From: Parafannyhessea sp902761955
Lineage (GTDB): Bacteria > Actinomycetota > Coriobacteriia > Coriobacteriales > Atopobiaceae
Length of the DNA stretch: 64,000 nt
NCBI GenBank assembly: GCA_902761955.1
Contig: CACWMM010000011.1
Coordinates: forward strand, 1-64,000
Direction of reading: 5' to 3'
The notes below the pieces were generated by a model. That model was given only the letters and a program-made list of their open reading frames with translations. It was not told the origin of the DNA and did no database searches. Of the stretch, positions 36,738 through 45,158 are shown piece by piece (positions within the stretch are counted from its first letter, which is position 1; every line of letters begins with the position of its first letter). The position numbers were made by a program, and so were the translations under genes.

Positions 36738-37238
36738 TTAGGCCCGGCGTCGCCTGAGTCGTCGCGCCACGAGCATGACGAGCGTGCCGAACAGCACGCC
36801 CGCAAGGTCGAGCAGCACGTCCGTGAGCAGGCTCGACCTGCCGGGCATGAACATCTGGATGGTCTCGTCCGCCACGGGCGCGAGGCAGCACGCGAGCGTG
36901 CCAATCTTCACGAGGCGCATCGCCCTCGCGTCCACGCTGTAGGACGCACGCATGAAGCCGCCCTGGGCCGCCGTGCGCAGCCCGGAGCACAGAAGCCCGA
37001 GCATCGCGTACTCCAGGAAGTGGGCGCACTTGCGTATGAGGTGCGTCATCTGGCGCGTGTCGGTTACGCCCGCCGCCTCGAACGCCGGGCGCAGCGCGTG
37101 CATCACCACGTTGCTCTCCCCCGTCGACGCGGGTCCCGGCACGAGCGAGTGCCCCCACACGAACGCGAGCCACAGCAGCACGACCACAAGCCACACGCCC
37201 GCGGCGTGCGACGCGTGCGCGGACCCCTTGCCGGCCAC
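36738..37238 (-). CDS. VanZ-like membrane protein
   Basis: Four hydrophobic helices are visible. The family core is present: HLIRKCAHFLEYAMLGLL in the middle and DETIQMFMPGRSSLLTDVLLDLAGVLFG near the end (key GRSSLLTDVLLD). VanZ-like proteins are membrane proteins of uncertain activity; one member gives low-level teicoplanin resistance. 166 residues. ATG 37238 lies three bases after the stop of the upstream gene, so the pair forms an operon. Confidence 0.8.
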   Translation of the reverse strand: MAGKGSAHASHAAGVWLVVVLLWLAFVWGHSLVPGPASTGESNVVMHALRPAFEAAGVTDTRQMTHLIRKCAHFLEYAMLGLLCSGLRTAAQGGFMRASYSVDARAMRLVKIGTLACCLAPVADETIQMFMPGRSSLLTDVLLDLAGVLFGTLVMLVARRLRRRRA

Positions 37239-37241
37239 GCG

Positions 37242-38639
37242 CTAGGCCTCCCTTACCATGCTCGCCATGTGGCGGGGCTTGTACGCCGCCTGCGCGCCGC
37301 GCTGGCGCGTGCGGTGCAGCTTCGCCGTGGACTTCAGGCTCTGGCTTCCGCCCTGGATGACGTGGAGGTACTCGCGCGAGGAGCGGCGTGCCGCCTGGCT
37401 CTTGTTGCGCGAGAACTCGTCGTCTATCAGGTAGTCGATGTAGGACTCCGTGTCCACCACCTCGGGGTGGCCGGCCGGCGTGCGGAACGGGATGAACTTC
37501 GTCGGGTCCTCGAGGCCGGTCGGGTCGTCGATCGTGTCGGCGCTGCCGACGACGTCGCTGAAGGCCGGAACGCGCGGGCCGCGGTCGATGTTCTCGTCCA
37601 TCGCCTCGAGCGCGGTCTCCCACAGGTCGCCCTGGTCAAGCTCGTCCGCATCACGGCGCTCGGGATACTTGCCCTGGTACACCTCTGGGACGCTCTGCGC
37701 TATGCGTGCAGCGCGTGAGCGCGCGAACTCCATGGCGGGCGTGAGCTTCCTGCCCTCGGTGCCCTCGACCTGCGCCGCTTCCGCCCGTGCCGCGGCTGCG
37801 CGTCGCGGCACGGGGTCCATCCACGCCGGGATCTCGAGCGAGTCCGCCGTCTGGTTCACGCTTGGCGCAAGATCCAGCTGGTCCGGAGCGCCCACCAGGC
37901 GCACGGACTCGCCCAGGCGCTCGTTCCACCAGCTCGTGCCCACGTCGCCCACCGATCCGTCCGCGCGCTCGATGATGGGCAGCCCCTCGAACTTGTCGCC
38001 TCCCAGGCGGTCGTGCAGGACGCTCGCCACGCCGCGGGCGCGGGCGGCCATGCGGGCGCTGAGCGTCTCGTGCTTCACGTAGCGCTCGGCGACGTTCACG
38101 TAGTCGTTCTCGTTCGCGGACTCCTCGTCCACGGCGGGCACGCGCGACGCGATGACCGCGTTCACGGGTCGCGCGATCGTCTCGTCCACGGAGTATGCGC
38201 CGCTGACGGGCATCACGCCCACGTAGTGGCCGGCGGGTTCCGCCATCTTCGGGGCGGCGTAGCTGCGTGACGGCGCGGGCGTGGCCGGCTGTGCCGGCTG
38301 GCAGGACTCCGCCTGCGCCGCAGGGGCGACCGGGGCCTCGAGGCCGGCCTCCTCGCTCGCGGCGACGGCACCCCTCGCACCCAGGACGGCCGTCGGCTCC
38401 TCCGCCTGATCGTCCTTCTCGGCGTCTTCCCTGCGCGCATGCGCCTGGGCGAGAAGCGCCACGACGCTCGTTGCGGCCACACCGCAGGCGACGCCCAGGG
38501 CAAAGGTGGCAACGGGGTTGCCCGCGACATCGCGGCCGAGGTCGGCCAGGGTCGCCGCATAGGCCGTCTGTGGGACGACCGCGCCCCATGCGCCAAGAAG
38601 CCCCGCAACCACCGCCGGGTTCCTTCTTGCCTTGTTCAT
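37242..38639 (-). CDS. hypothetical exported or membrane-anchored protein, 465 residues
   Basis: I do not recognise a family. ATG 38639 has GGGAGGTG upstream. The N-terminus has a hydrophobic signal-like segment (VVAGLLGAWGAVVPQTAYA) and a second hydrophobic helix (residues about 42-64, VATFALGVACGVAATSVVAL). A long alanine/proline/glutamate-rich linker follows, then a more conserved-looking half with SWWNERLGES, EYLHVIQGGSQ and a basic C-terminus. No cell-wall sorting motif. Linked to the VanZ-like gene by a three-base gap, so a surface or envelope role is a reasonable guess. Confidence 0.65.
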   Translation of the reverse strand: MNKARRNPAVVAGLLGAWGAVVPQTAYAATLADLGRDVAGNPVATFALGVACGVAATSVVALLAQAHARREDAEKDDQAEEPTAVLGARGAVAASEEAGLEAPVAPAAQAESCQPAQPATPAPSRSYAAPKMAEPAGHYVGVMPVSGAYSVDETIARPVNAVIASRVPAVDEESANENDYVNVAERYVKHETLSARMAARARGVASVLHDRLGGDKFEGLPIIERADGSVGDVGTSWWNERLGESVRLVGAPDQLDLAPSVNQTADSLEIPAWMDPVPRRAAAARAEAAQVEGTEGRKLTPAMEFARSRAARIAQSVPEVYQGKYPERRDADELDQGDLWETALEAMDENIDRGPRVPAFSDVVGSADTIDDPTGLEDPTKFIPFRTPAGHPEVVDTESYIDYLIDDEFSRNKSQAARRSSREYLHVIQGGSQSLKSTAKLHRTRQRGAQAAYKPRHMASMVREA

Positions 38640-38873
38640 CCCTGCACCTCCCGCGCCGTGCCCGATGCAACACACGCGGAATCGAAGAGACGCCAGCGAC
38701 GCCGGTGGCTTTAGCCACGCTGCTCGTCCATTGGCGGAGACAACGGCCTGCTTCGTCTTATCTTCGTATACCGTCGTAGTATGCAGTCGAGGCAGAGTAC
38801 CTCAGACTGTTTTCGATATTAGCCAAACCCCCGGGTTTTTCAAGGCTCAGGGCCAAATCTTAGGAGCAGATAG

Positions 38874-39677
38874 ATGAAAGGCATCGCCATCGTGACGGGC
38901 GCGTCGTCGGGAGTGGGCCGCGAGTTCGTGCGGCAGCTGGACGCGGGCGCGGGCGGCCCGCTTGACGAGCTCTGGCTCATCGCGCGCCGCAAGGCCGTCC
39001 TGGACGAAATCGCCTCTGCCTGCCGCACGCCCACGCGCGTGCTCGCGCTCGACCTCACTGATGCCACCGCGTTCGAGGTGCTGTCGCGCGAGCTTTCCCG
39101 CGAGGAGCCGCGCGTGCAGTGGCTCGTCAACAGCGCGGGCTTCGGCAAGTTCGGGGACTTTTCCGCCATTAGCGAGAAGGACACGGCGGACATGGTCCGG
39201 CTCAACTGCCTGGCCGTGGTCGAGATGTGCTACCTCGCGCTCCCCCATATGGCCGCTGGCTCGCGCATCATCAACCTCGCGTCCATCGCCGGCGTCATCC
39301 CCCAGCCCAGGCTCTCCGTGTACTCCGCGACGAAGTCGTTCGTGCTCGAGTTCTCGCGCACCGTCGACCACGAGCTTTCGGGCTCCGGCATCCACATCAC
39401 TGCGCTGTGCCCCAAGTTCATGCGGACGGGCTTTCTGGACAAGCCAAACGACGGCGAGGTCGCGCGCAAGATGTGCCGCATAGGCTTCAGCCCCGTGGAC
39501 AAGGTGGTCCGCCGGGCGCTGCGTGCCGCCGTGCTCGGGCGCGCGCTGTGCATACCCTCCCTCGACATGAAGGCGGCGCACGTAATCACGAAGATCCTGC
39601 CCGCCTCCGTGACGATGGAGCTGGAGGAGATGGTCCTTGGCCTGTGGGAGCCCATGCACAACACGCCGAAGGGGTAG
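38874..39677 (+). CDS. short-chain dehydrogenase/reductase
   Basis: NAD(P)-dependent oxidoreductase of unknown substrate. Rossmann motif TGASSGVGREF, NSAGFGKFGDF, catalytic serine in NLASIAG and the YSATK catalytic pair. A C-terminal hydrophobic/amphipathic segment follows the SDR core, as in DltE/YqjQ-like members. 267 residues. ATG 38874 with TTAGGAG upstream. Monocistronic, divergent from the 37242-38639 gene. Confidence 0.85.
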   Translation: MKGIAIVTGASSGVGREFVRQLDAGAGGPLDELWLIARRKAVLDEIASACRTPTRVLALDLTDATAFEVLSRELSREEPRVQWLVNSAGFGKFGDFSAISEKDTADMVRLNCLAVVEMCYLALPHMAAGSRIINLASIAGVIPQPRLSVYSATKSFVLEFSRTVDHELSGSGIHITALCPKFMRTGFLDKPNDGEVARKMCRIGFSPVDKVVRRALRAAVLGRALCIPSLDMKAAHVITKILPASVTMELEEMVLGLWEPMHNTPKG

Positions 39678-39707
39678 CGTGGAGGCAGCACGAGAGGTCT
39701 AAGGGGA

Positions 39708-39741
39708 AGGGCGTCCCGGCCATGGTCGGCAGGGACGCCCT
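39708..39741 (+). terminator. hairpin after the short-chain dehydrogenase gene
   Basis: AGGGCGTCCC (39708-39717) and GGGACGCCCT (39732-39741) are perfectly complementary. The T tail is weak (CGTGTTGTG). Confidence 0.6.
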
Positions 39742-39766
39742 CGTGTTGTGGCTCATGCGTGGCACC

Positions 39767-39793
39767 GCTCTTCTCGCCCATGGCGAGAAGAGC
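39767..39793. repeat. perfect 12-bp inverted pair of the intergenic word
   Basis: GCTCTTCTCGCC (39767-39778), CAT, then GGCGAGAAGAGC (39782-39793). It lies 15 bases past the rho stop and 90 bases past the dehydrogenase stop and could act as a terminator stem for rho. Confidence 0.85.
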
Positions 39794-39807
39794 CCTGGCA
39801 GGGCCGG

Positions 39808-41925
39808 CTACACGCCGACGAACTCCGTCTGCTGCGCCTTCTTCGCGGATCGAATGAGGAACTCCTCGTTGTCCTTTGTCGCCTTCAGACCGCGCACGAG
39901 GGCCGTCGCCGCGCGCTCCGTGCTGTTCATGTTGGCGAGCAGGCGACGGATGCCCCAGATGAACGGCTGGAGGCTCGGGTCGATCAAGAGGTCCTCGTTC
40001 CTGGTGCCGGACGCGATGGGGTCGATCGCCGGGAAGATGCGGCGGTCGGCGAGGTCGCGGTCGAGCTTGAGCTCCATGTTGCCCGTGCCCTTGAACTCCT
40101 CGAAGATGACCTCGTCCATCTTGGAGCCGGTGTCGACGAGCGCCGAGGCGAGGATCGTGAGCGAGCCGCCGTTCTCGATGTTGCGTGCCGCGCCGAGGAA
40201 CTTCTTCGGCGGGTACAGCGCCGCGGAGTCGACGCCGCCCGAGAGGATCCTGCCGGAGGCGGGCGCCGCGAGGTTGTAGGCGCGGGCGAGCCTCGTGATG
40301 GAGTCGAGCACGACCACGACGTCCTCGCCCATCTCGACCAGGCGCTTCGCGTGCTCGATCACAAGCTCGGACACGGACGTGTGGTTGGAGGCCGGCATGT
40401 CGAACGTGGACGCGACGACCTCGCCCCTGATGGAGCGCTCCATGTCCGTGACCTCCTCCGGGCGCTCGTCCACGAGCAGGCAGAACAGGTGGACCTCCGG
40501 GTTGTTGGCGGCGATGGACTGGCAAATCTTCTTCAGGACCGTGGTCTTGCCGGCCTTGGGGGGCGACACGATGAGGCCGCGCTGGCCCTTGCCGATGGGA
40601 GCGACCAGGTCGATGGCGCGACCGGTGATGGAGTCCTTGCCGTGCTCCATAACGAGGCGCTCGTTGGGATAGATGGGCGTGAGGTCGCGGAAGCGCGGGC
40701 GAGACTTCATCTCTTCCGGTGCGCGGCCGTTGATGGTCTCGATCGTGTGAAGCGGCGGGTACTTGTTGCCGGCTTTCGCGGGCGCGACGCTGCCCTTGAC
40801 GCGATCGCCCGGACGCAGGCCAAACTGCCTGATCATCTGCTGGTGCACGAAGGCGTCGGAGTCGCCGGCCATGTAGTTGCCCGTGCGGACGTATGCGTAG
40901 CCCTCGTTCTGGAACTCGAGGACGCCCTCCACCGGCCTGAAGCCCTCCGCAAGCGCGGCGGCCTCGTACACGGACTCCGCAAGGTCCTTCTTGCGCAGGC
41001 CCACGTAGTCGATCCCGAGCTCCGCGGCCTTCTTGCGAAGCTCGGCCACCTTCATCTGGGCGACGTCGTCGCGCGAGAGCGTGGGCTCCACGTTCTGCTC
41101 GCGCTGGTTGCCCTTGCGGTTGCGGCGGCGCTGGTTTCGGCCCTGCCTCTGGTTGTTGTCGCGGCCGGCGTTGCCGTTTCCGCCAGACCCGGCCTCGGAG
41201 CGGCCGTTGTGGCGCCTGCGGCGTCGTCCGCCGTGCTCCTCGCGGTCGTCCTCGCGCTCGTCACGCACGTCCTTCTCGCCCGCGTCGCGGACGGCGGGCT
41301 TCGCCTCTGCGGACGCCTGGTCCACGCCCTCGCGTGCGGCGCGAGCCTCGTCTGCATGGGCGTCTGCATGGGCATTGGCGCGGGCGGCGTCCGCCTCGGC
41401 AAGCGTCGTTGCCGGCGCGCCCAAGAGCCCCGCCGTTACGGGCAGCGTCTCCTGCTGGGGCGCTGCCTCCGCCTTGGGCTCCGCGGCGTCCTCCGCCGCC
41501 TTCGGCCTCCTGCCACGGCGGCGCGGCTTCGGCGCCTCGCCCTCGCCCTGGACCTCTGCCTGGGCTCCCTCGGCCTGTGCCTGCTGGGACTCCGCCTTGC
41601 GCGGACGTCCGCGGCGACGCGCGGGCTTCTTCTCCGCCTCGGGGGCGTCGCCCTCCGCCGCCTGGCCGTTGGCCTCTTCCGCGGCCTTTGGCTGCTCGCC
41701 CTCCGCGGACGCCTTCTTTGCGGCGCGCCTCCGCGTCGTGCGCTTGGGCTTCTCGCCCTCCGGCGCCTGCGCGGCCTCCTCAGAGGTGGCCGTCGGCTGG
41801 GCGTCCTCCTCCGCGGCCTTCTTCGTGACGCGCCTGCGACGCCGCGGCTTCTCCTCGACGGGCTGCGCCGCCGTCCCGCCCTCGTGCGGCGCGGGCATGC
41901 TGGTGGGCTGGTTGTCTTCCTCCAT
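39808..41925 (-). CDS. rho: transcription termination factor Rho
   Basis: Hexameric RNA helicase that ends transcription. The C-terminal 400 residues hold the RNA-binding domain (EGYAYVRTGNYMAGDSDAFV), the P-loop IVSPPKAGKTTVLK, LLVDERPEEVTDMERS and LDSITRLARAYNL. The first 300 residues are a low-complexity insertion rich in Ala, Glu, Lys and Arg, with AT-hook-like ARRRGRPRK and PRRRGRRPK, as in Actinomycetota Rho proteins. 705 residues. ATG 41925; the only nearby ribosome-like site is AAAGG. A promoter and 165-base leader lie upstream. Confidence 0.95.
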   Translation of the reverse strand: MEEDNQPTSMPAPHEGGTAAQPVEEKPRRRRRVTKKAAEEDAQPTATSEEAAQAPEGEKPKRTTRRRAAKKASAEGEQPKAAEEANGQAAEGDAPEAEKKPARRRGRPRKAESQQAQAEGAQAEVQGEGEAPKPRRRGRRPKAAEDAAEPKAEAAPQQETLPVTAGLLGAPATTLAEADAARANAHADAHADEARAAREGVDQASAEAKPAVRDAGEKDVRDEREDDREEHGGRRRRRHNGRSEAGSGGNGNAGRDNNQRQGRNQRRRNRKGNQREQNVEPTLSRDDVAQMKVAELRKKAAELGIDYVGLRKKDLAESVYEAAALAEGFRPVEGVLEFQNEGYAYVRTGNYMAGDSDAFVHQQMIRQFGLRPGDRVKGSVAPAKAGNKYPPLHTIETINGRAPEEMKSRPRFRDLTPIYPNERLVMEHGKDSITGRAIDLVAPIGKGQRGLIVSPPKAGKTTVLKKICQSIAANNPEVHLFCLLVDERPEEVTDMERSIRGEVVASTFDMPASNHTSVSELVIEHAKRLVEMGEDVVVVLDSITRLARAYNLAAPASGRILSGGVDSAALYPPKKFLGAARNIENGGSLTILASALVDTGSKMDEVIFEEFKGTGNMELKLDRDLADRRIFPAIDPIASGTRNEDLLIDPSLQPFIWGIRRLLANMNSTERAATALVRGLKATKDNEEFLIRSAKKAQQTEFVGV

Positions 41926-42096
41926 TAAGGACCTTTCTAAAGTCTCCTTGCGCGACCGCGGCCTCGGTGGGATTGGAGCCCAAACGCAGGCAGACACGCC
42001 ACCTCAGTGCTCCTGAGGCCTGGCTACCTTGGCTCCGTTTAAGTGGTGAGGCTTGTGCGCGAGATAAAGAATGCGACCATGCGCAAATTTGGCTTC

Positions 42097-42124
42097 ACTA
42101 TACCATTTCCCCCGCGAAACACAA
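42097..42124 (-). promoter_or_regulatory. promoter of rho
   Basis: On the minus strand TTGTGT (42124-42119) and TATAGT (42102-42097) are 16 bases apart. This predicts a leader of roughly 165 bases before the rho start, a usual place for Rho autoregulation. Confidence 0.5.
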
Positions 42125-42238
42125 CCTCGACAACCCGTTTTGCGCAACGGAATTCCCCGCATGCGCACATGGGGGCACCCCTGCACGCCCCTGCGGGCGA
42201 GAAAAGCGTGGCGTCGTGGCTACGGCCGCACACAAACA

Positions 42239-42263
42239 GCGGGGCCCTCCTGAAGGACCCCGC
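42239..42263 (-). terminator. terminator of the tandem winged-helix regulator gene
   Basis: GCGGGG (42239-42244) pairs with CCCCGC (42258-42263), with partial pairing inside, followed by TGTTTGTG on the minus strand. Confidence 0.55.
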
Positions 42264-42302
42264 ACCACCGTGCCTCTTTCGCTCTTCTGCCGCCCGGCCT
42301 CG

Positions 42303-42977
42303 CTACTCAGACTTGAGCCTGCGACGGCGCCTCACGACCAGCTCGCCTATCCGGCTCACGATGTCGCGTGCGGCTGCGCCGCCCTTCTCGGTGAGCCCCA
42401 CGTGGAAGCCGTGGCGACTGTCGCCGATCCTCTGCACGTAGCCGTCGCCCTCGAGCGCTGCCACGGACATCGAGACCGTCGGCTGCAGCAGCCCAAGCGC
42501 GTCCACCAGCGCGCTGATGGTGTGCTCGTCCCCGTCCAGCACGTAGATGCCAAGCAGGATGAGCTCGCTCGCGTCGCAGTTCAGGGAGCCCATGGCGTCC
42601 ACGTACGCGCGGATGCGGCTCGCCGTGGTGCGCGAGAGCGGTTCCTGCGGACGGATGGCGGACCGGGTCGCCTCGCACAGCTTGTCCGCAACCGCGAGCC
42701 CCTTGTACGAGATGGTGCAGAAGATGTTGCGCTTGTCGTCCGAGCCCTGCTCGCGCTCGATGAGGCCCATCGACGCGAGGTGCTTCGTCCTGTGCGTCAT
42801 CGTGGGGCGCAGGACGTGCTGGTAATCCGCTATGTCGGACGTACGCATCCCGCCTTCGCAGTTCGCGAGCCTGCAGAGGATCGAAAACTCGGAGAAGGAC
42901 AGCCTCTCGGGCTTGTCGGCATGTTGCCTAACGAGGTTGTACGCTTTGCGGATTGACAAGTATTCTCGTGCGTCCAT
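42303..42977 (-). CDS. regulator with two MarR-like winged-helix domains
   Basis: The 224-residue protein seems to hold two DNA-binding domains in a row. The first (residues about 20-100) shows SFSEFSILCRLANCEGG, a recognition helix region RPTMTHRTKHLASMGLIERE and wing DKRNIFCTISYKG. The second (about 130-215) shows ELILLGIYVLDGDEHTISAL, LGLLQPTVSMSVAALEGDGYV and wing SRHGFHVGLTEKG. MarR proteins normally have one domain and dimerise; here one chain may act as a built-in dimer. ATG 42977. Ligand and targets are unknown; no obvious partner gene is adjacent. Confidence 0.75.
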   Translation of the reverse strand: MDAREYLSIRKAYNLVRQHADKPERLSFSEFSILCRLANCEGGMRTSDIADYQHVLRPTMTHRTKHLASMGLIEREQGSDDKRNIFCTISYKGLAVADKLCEATRSAIRPQEPLSRTTASRIRAYVDAMGSLNCDASELILLGIYVLDGDEHTISALVDALGLLQPTVSMSVAALEGDGYVQRIGDSRHGFHVGLTEKGGAAARDIVSRIGELVVRRRRRLKSE

Positions 42978-43189
42978 GTGAGACCTACAGCTCTCTGTAT
43001 CGCTTACTTGCTGCGCACGCCTATGGCAAGGTGCGCCCCACCTCAGTCGATGGAACGCACCTCGCGCATGGGCCATCGCATGCCCACACGATACAACATG
43101 AAATTAAGCGACGAACGAAAACTTAACAATCGTGCCCGTAACGTTACCAATTAGAAAGATTCATGCGGCAACGTCTCGCGCGCGTTTGC

Positions 43190-45034
43190 CTACATAACGT
43201 CCGGCGCGGACACGCCGATGAGCTTGAGCGCGACCTCGAGGTTGATGCGGACGGCGTCGCACGCGACGAGGCGGGCCCTCGAGACCTCGGGGTCGACGGG
43301 ACGACCCTCGCTCGGAAGGACCTGGCAGTTAGCGTAGAAGCCGTGGAACGCGCCGGCGAGCTCCTCCGCGAAGTGCGTCAGGCGGAACGGCGCACGGTCG
43401 CGCGCGCAGCCGGCGACGAGGTCCGGGAACTCGGAGATCTTGCGGGCGAGCGCGGCCTCGGTCGGGTCGGTCAGAAGCGACAGGTCCGCGGAGTCGCCGA
43501 TTGCCTTCTGGGCGACCTTCTCCATGCCAAGCTCGAGCGCCTCGTCCTCGCTTACGCCAGCGGCCTTGCGCAGGATGGAGCAGACGCGCGCGTGCGCATA
43601 CTGGACGTAGTACACGGGGTTCGTGTTGTTGCGCTGCTTCACGGCCTCGATATCGAAGTCGATGGTCTGGTTCGAGGACTTGGAAACGAGGGTGTAGCGC
43701 GTCGCGTCGACGCCCACCTCGTCGATGAGCTCCTGGAAGGTAATCATCGTGCCCTTGCGCTTGGACATGCGGACGGGCTCGCCGTTCCTCAGCAGGTTGA
43801 CGAACTGGCCGAGGTCGACCTCGAACTTCCCGGGGTAGCCAAGGGCGTCGCACACGTTCGTGACGCGGGCGATGTAGCCGTGGTGGTCTGCGCCCCACAG
43901 GTCGATGGAGTAGTCGTCGCGCTGGAACTTGTTCCAGTGGTAGGCGACGTCGGACGCGAAGTAGGTGTACTCGCCGTTCGACTTGATGAGGACGCGGTCC
44001 TTGTCGTCGCCGAGGGCGGTCGACTTGAACCACAGGGCACCGTCGTCGGTCTTGTACAGGTAGCCCATCTTGTCGAGCTTGTCGAACGCGCGGTCGACCT
44101 GCGAGGTGCCGGACTCGTCCTTCACGTAGAGCGAGCGCTCCGAGAACCACAGGTCAAACGGGCAGCGCACCTCGTCGCACGTCGCCTTGATGCGTGCGAG
44201 CATGGACTTGTAGCTGCGCTCGCGGAACTGCTCCAGCGAGTCCTCCACGGGCACGTCCACCCACTTGTCGCCGTCGGACGCGACGAACTCGCGCGCGATG
44301 TCCACGATGTAGTCGCCACCGTAGGAGTTTCCGCCGAGCTCCTCGTTGAAGGCGTCCATGTACGGGTGGGTCTCGGGGCGCTCGTCGTCCTCGTCCTCGA
44401 CGTAGGCCTGGCGGTCAGCGAGCAGCTTGTCGTACGCGGCGTCCAGGTCGCAGCCGTCCTCGCGCATGATCTCCTCGAGCTGCAGGTAGCGCCTCTGGAC
44501 GGAGCGTCCGAACACGTCCATCTGCGAGCCGTGGTCGTTGATGTAGTACTCGCGGTCCACGTGGTAGCCCGTGAACTCGAGCACGTTGCACATGGAGTCG
44601 CCAAGCGCCGCCCAGCGGCCGTGGCCTACGTGCAGGGGACCGGTCGGGTTAGCAGAGATGAACTCGTAGTTGATCTTCAGACCGTGGCCGAGGTCGCTCC
44701 TGCCCCAGTCGGCGCCCTTCTCGCGCACCTCCTGCAGCACCTCGTTGTTGGCGGAGGCGTTCAGGTAGAAGTTGATGAAGCCGGGGCCGGCAATCTCCAC
44801 CTTGGAGACGGCGTTGCTCTTCGGCATGTGGGCGACAATCGCCTGCGCGATCTTTGCGGGGGCCATGTGGGCAAGGCGTGCGGAGCGCATCGCGACGGTG
44901 GTGCTCCAGTCGCCGTTCGTCGTGTCGGCGGGACGCTCGACGCCGAGCTCCTTCACCTCGAACTCCGGCAGGTCGCCTGCGGACTGCGCCGCGGCGATCG
45001 CCTGCTTGACAAGCTCCTCTATGGTCTCCGGCAT
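43190..45034 (-). CDS. argS: arginine-tRNA ligase
   Basis: Class I synthetase. The HIGH-type motif is in ANPTGPLHVGHGRWAALGD and the KMSKS-type motif is RMSKRKGTMITF. The N-terminal Add1 domain and the C-terminal DALR anticodon domain (YVQYAHARVCSILRKAAG, then HFAEELAGAFHGFYANC) are present. 614 residues, slightly long because of an acidic insertion around residues 190-215. ATG 45034 with AGGAG upstream; the longer frame to 45196 covers a hairpin and is non-coding. Confidence 0.96.
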   Translation of the reverse strand: MPETIEELVKQAIAAAQSAGDLPEFEVKELGVERPADTTNGDWSTTVAMRSARLAHMAPAKIAQAIVAHMPKSNAVSKVEIAGPGFINFYLNASANNEVLQEVREKGADWGRSDLGHGLKINYEFISANPTGPLHVGHGRWAALGDSMCNVLEFTGYHVDREYYINDHGSQMDVFGRSVQRRYLQLEEIMREDGCDLDAAYDKLLADRQAYVEDEDDERPETHPYMDAFNEELGGNSYGGDYIVDIAREFVASDGDKWVDVPVEDSLEQFRERSYKSMLARIKATCDEVRCPFDLWFSERSLYVKDESGTSQVDRAFDKLDKMGYLYKTDDGALWFKSTALGDDKDRVLIKSNGEYTYFASDVAYHWNKFQRDDYSIDLWGADHHGYIARVTNVCDALGYPGKFEVDLGQFVNLLRNGEPVRMSKRKGTMITFQELIDEVGVDATRYTLVSKSSNQTIDFDIEAVKQRNNTNPVYYVQYAHARVCSILRKAAGVSEDEALELGMEKVAQKAIGDSADLSLLTDPTEAALARKISEFPDLVAGCARDRAPFRLTHFAEELAGAFHGFYANCQVLPSEGRPVDPEVSRARLVACDAVRINLEVALKLIGVSAPDVM

Positions 45035-45084
45035 ACTGGCTCCTTCTCCTTTGGGTTGAGACACATTTTGTGGATAGTCTAGCA

Positions 45085-45110
45085 GAGTGCCGCACCCGTG
45101 TGCGGCACTC
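45085..45110 (-). terminator. hairpin between pncB and argS
   Basis: GAGTGCCGCAC (45085-45095) pairs with GTGCGGCACTC (45100-45110) around a four-base loop. It lies about 50 bases past the pncB stop and 50 bases before argS; the T tail is weak, so attenuation rather than full termination is possible. Confidence 0.55.
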
Positions 45111-45158
45111 CAATAAAGGCACCGTGCATGCAACGATTTTCGCCGGGCGAGAAGGACG

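Larger units (their letters stand above)
41926..42302. other. 377-base intergenic region with the rho leader
   Basis: It contains the rho leader and promoter, a copy of the intergenic word (GGCGAGAAA, 42196-42204) and the terminator of the winged-helix regulator. No gene is seen. Confidence 0.5.
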
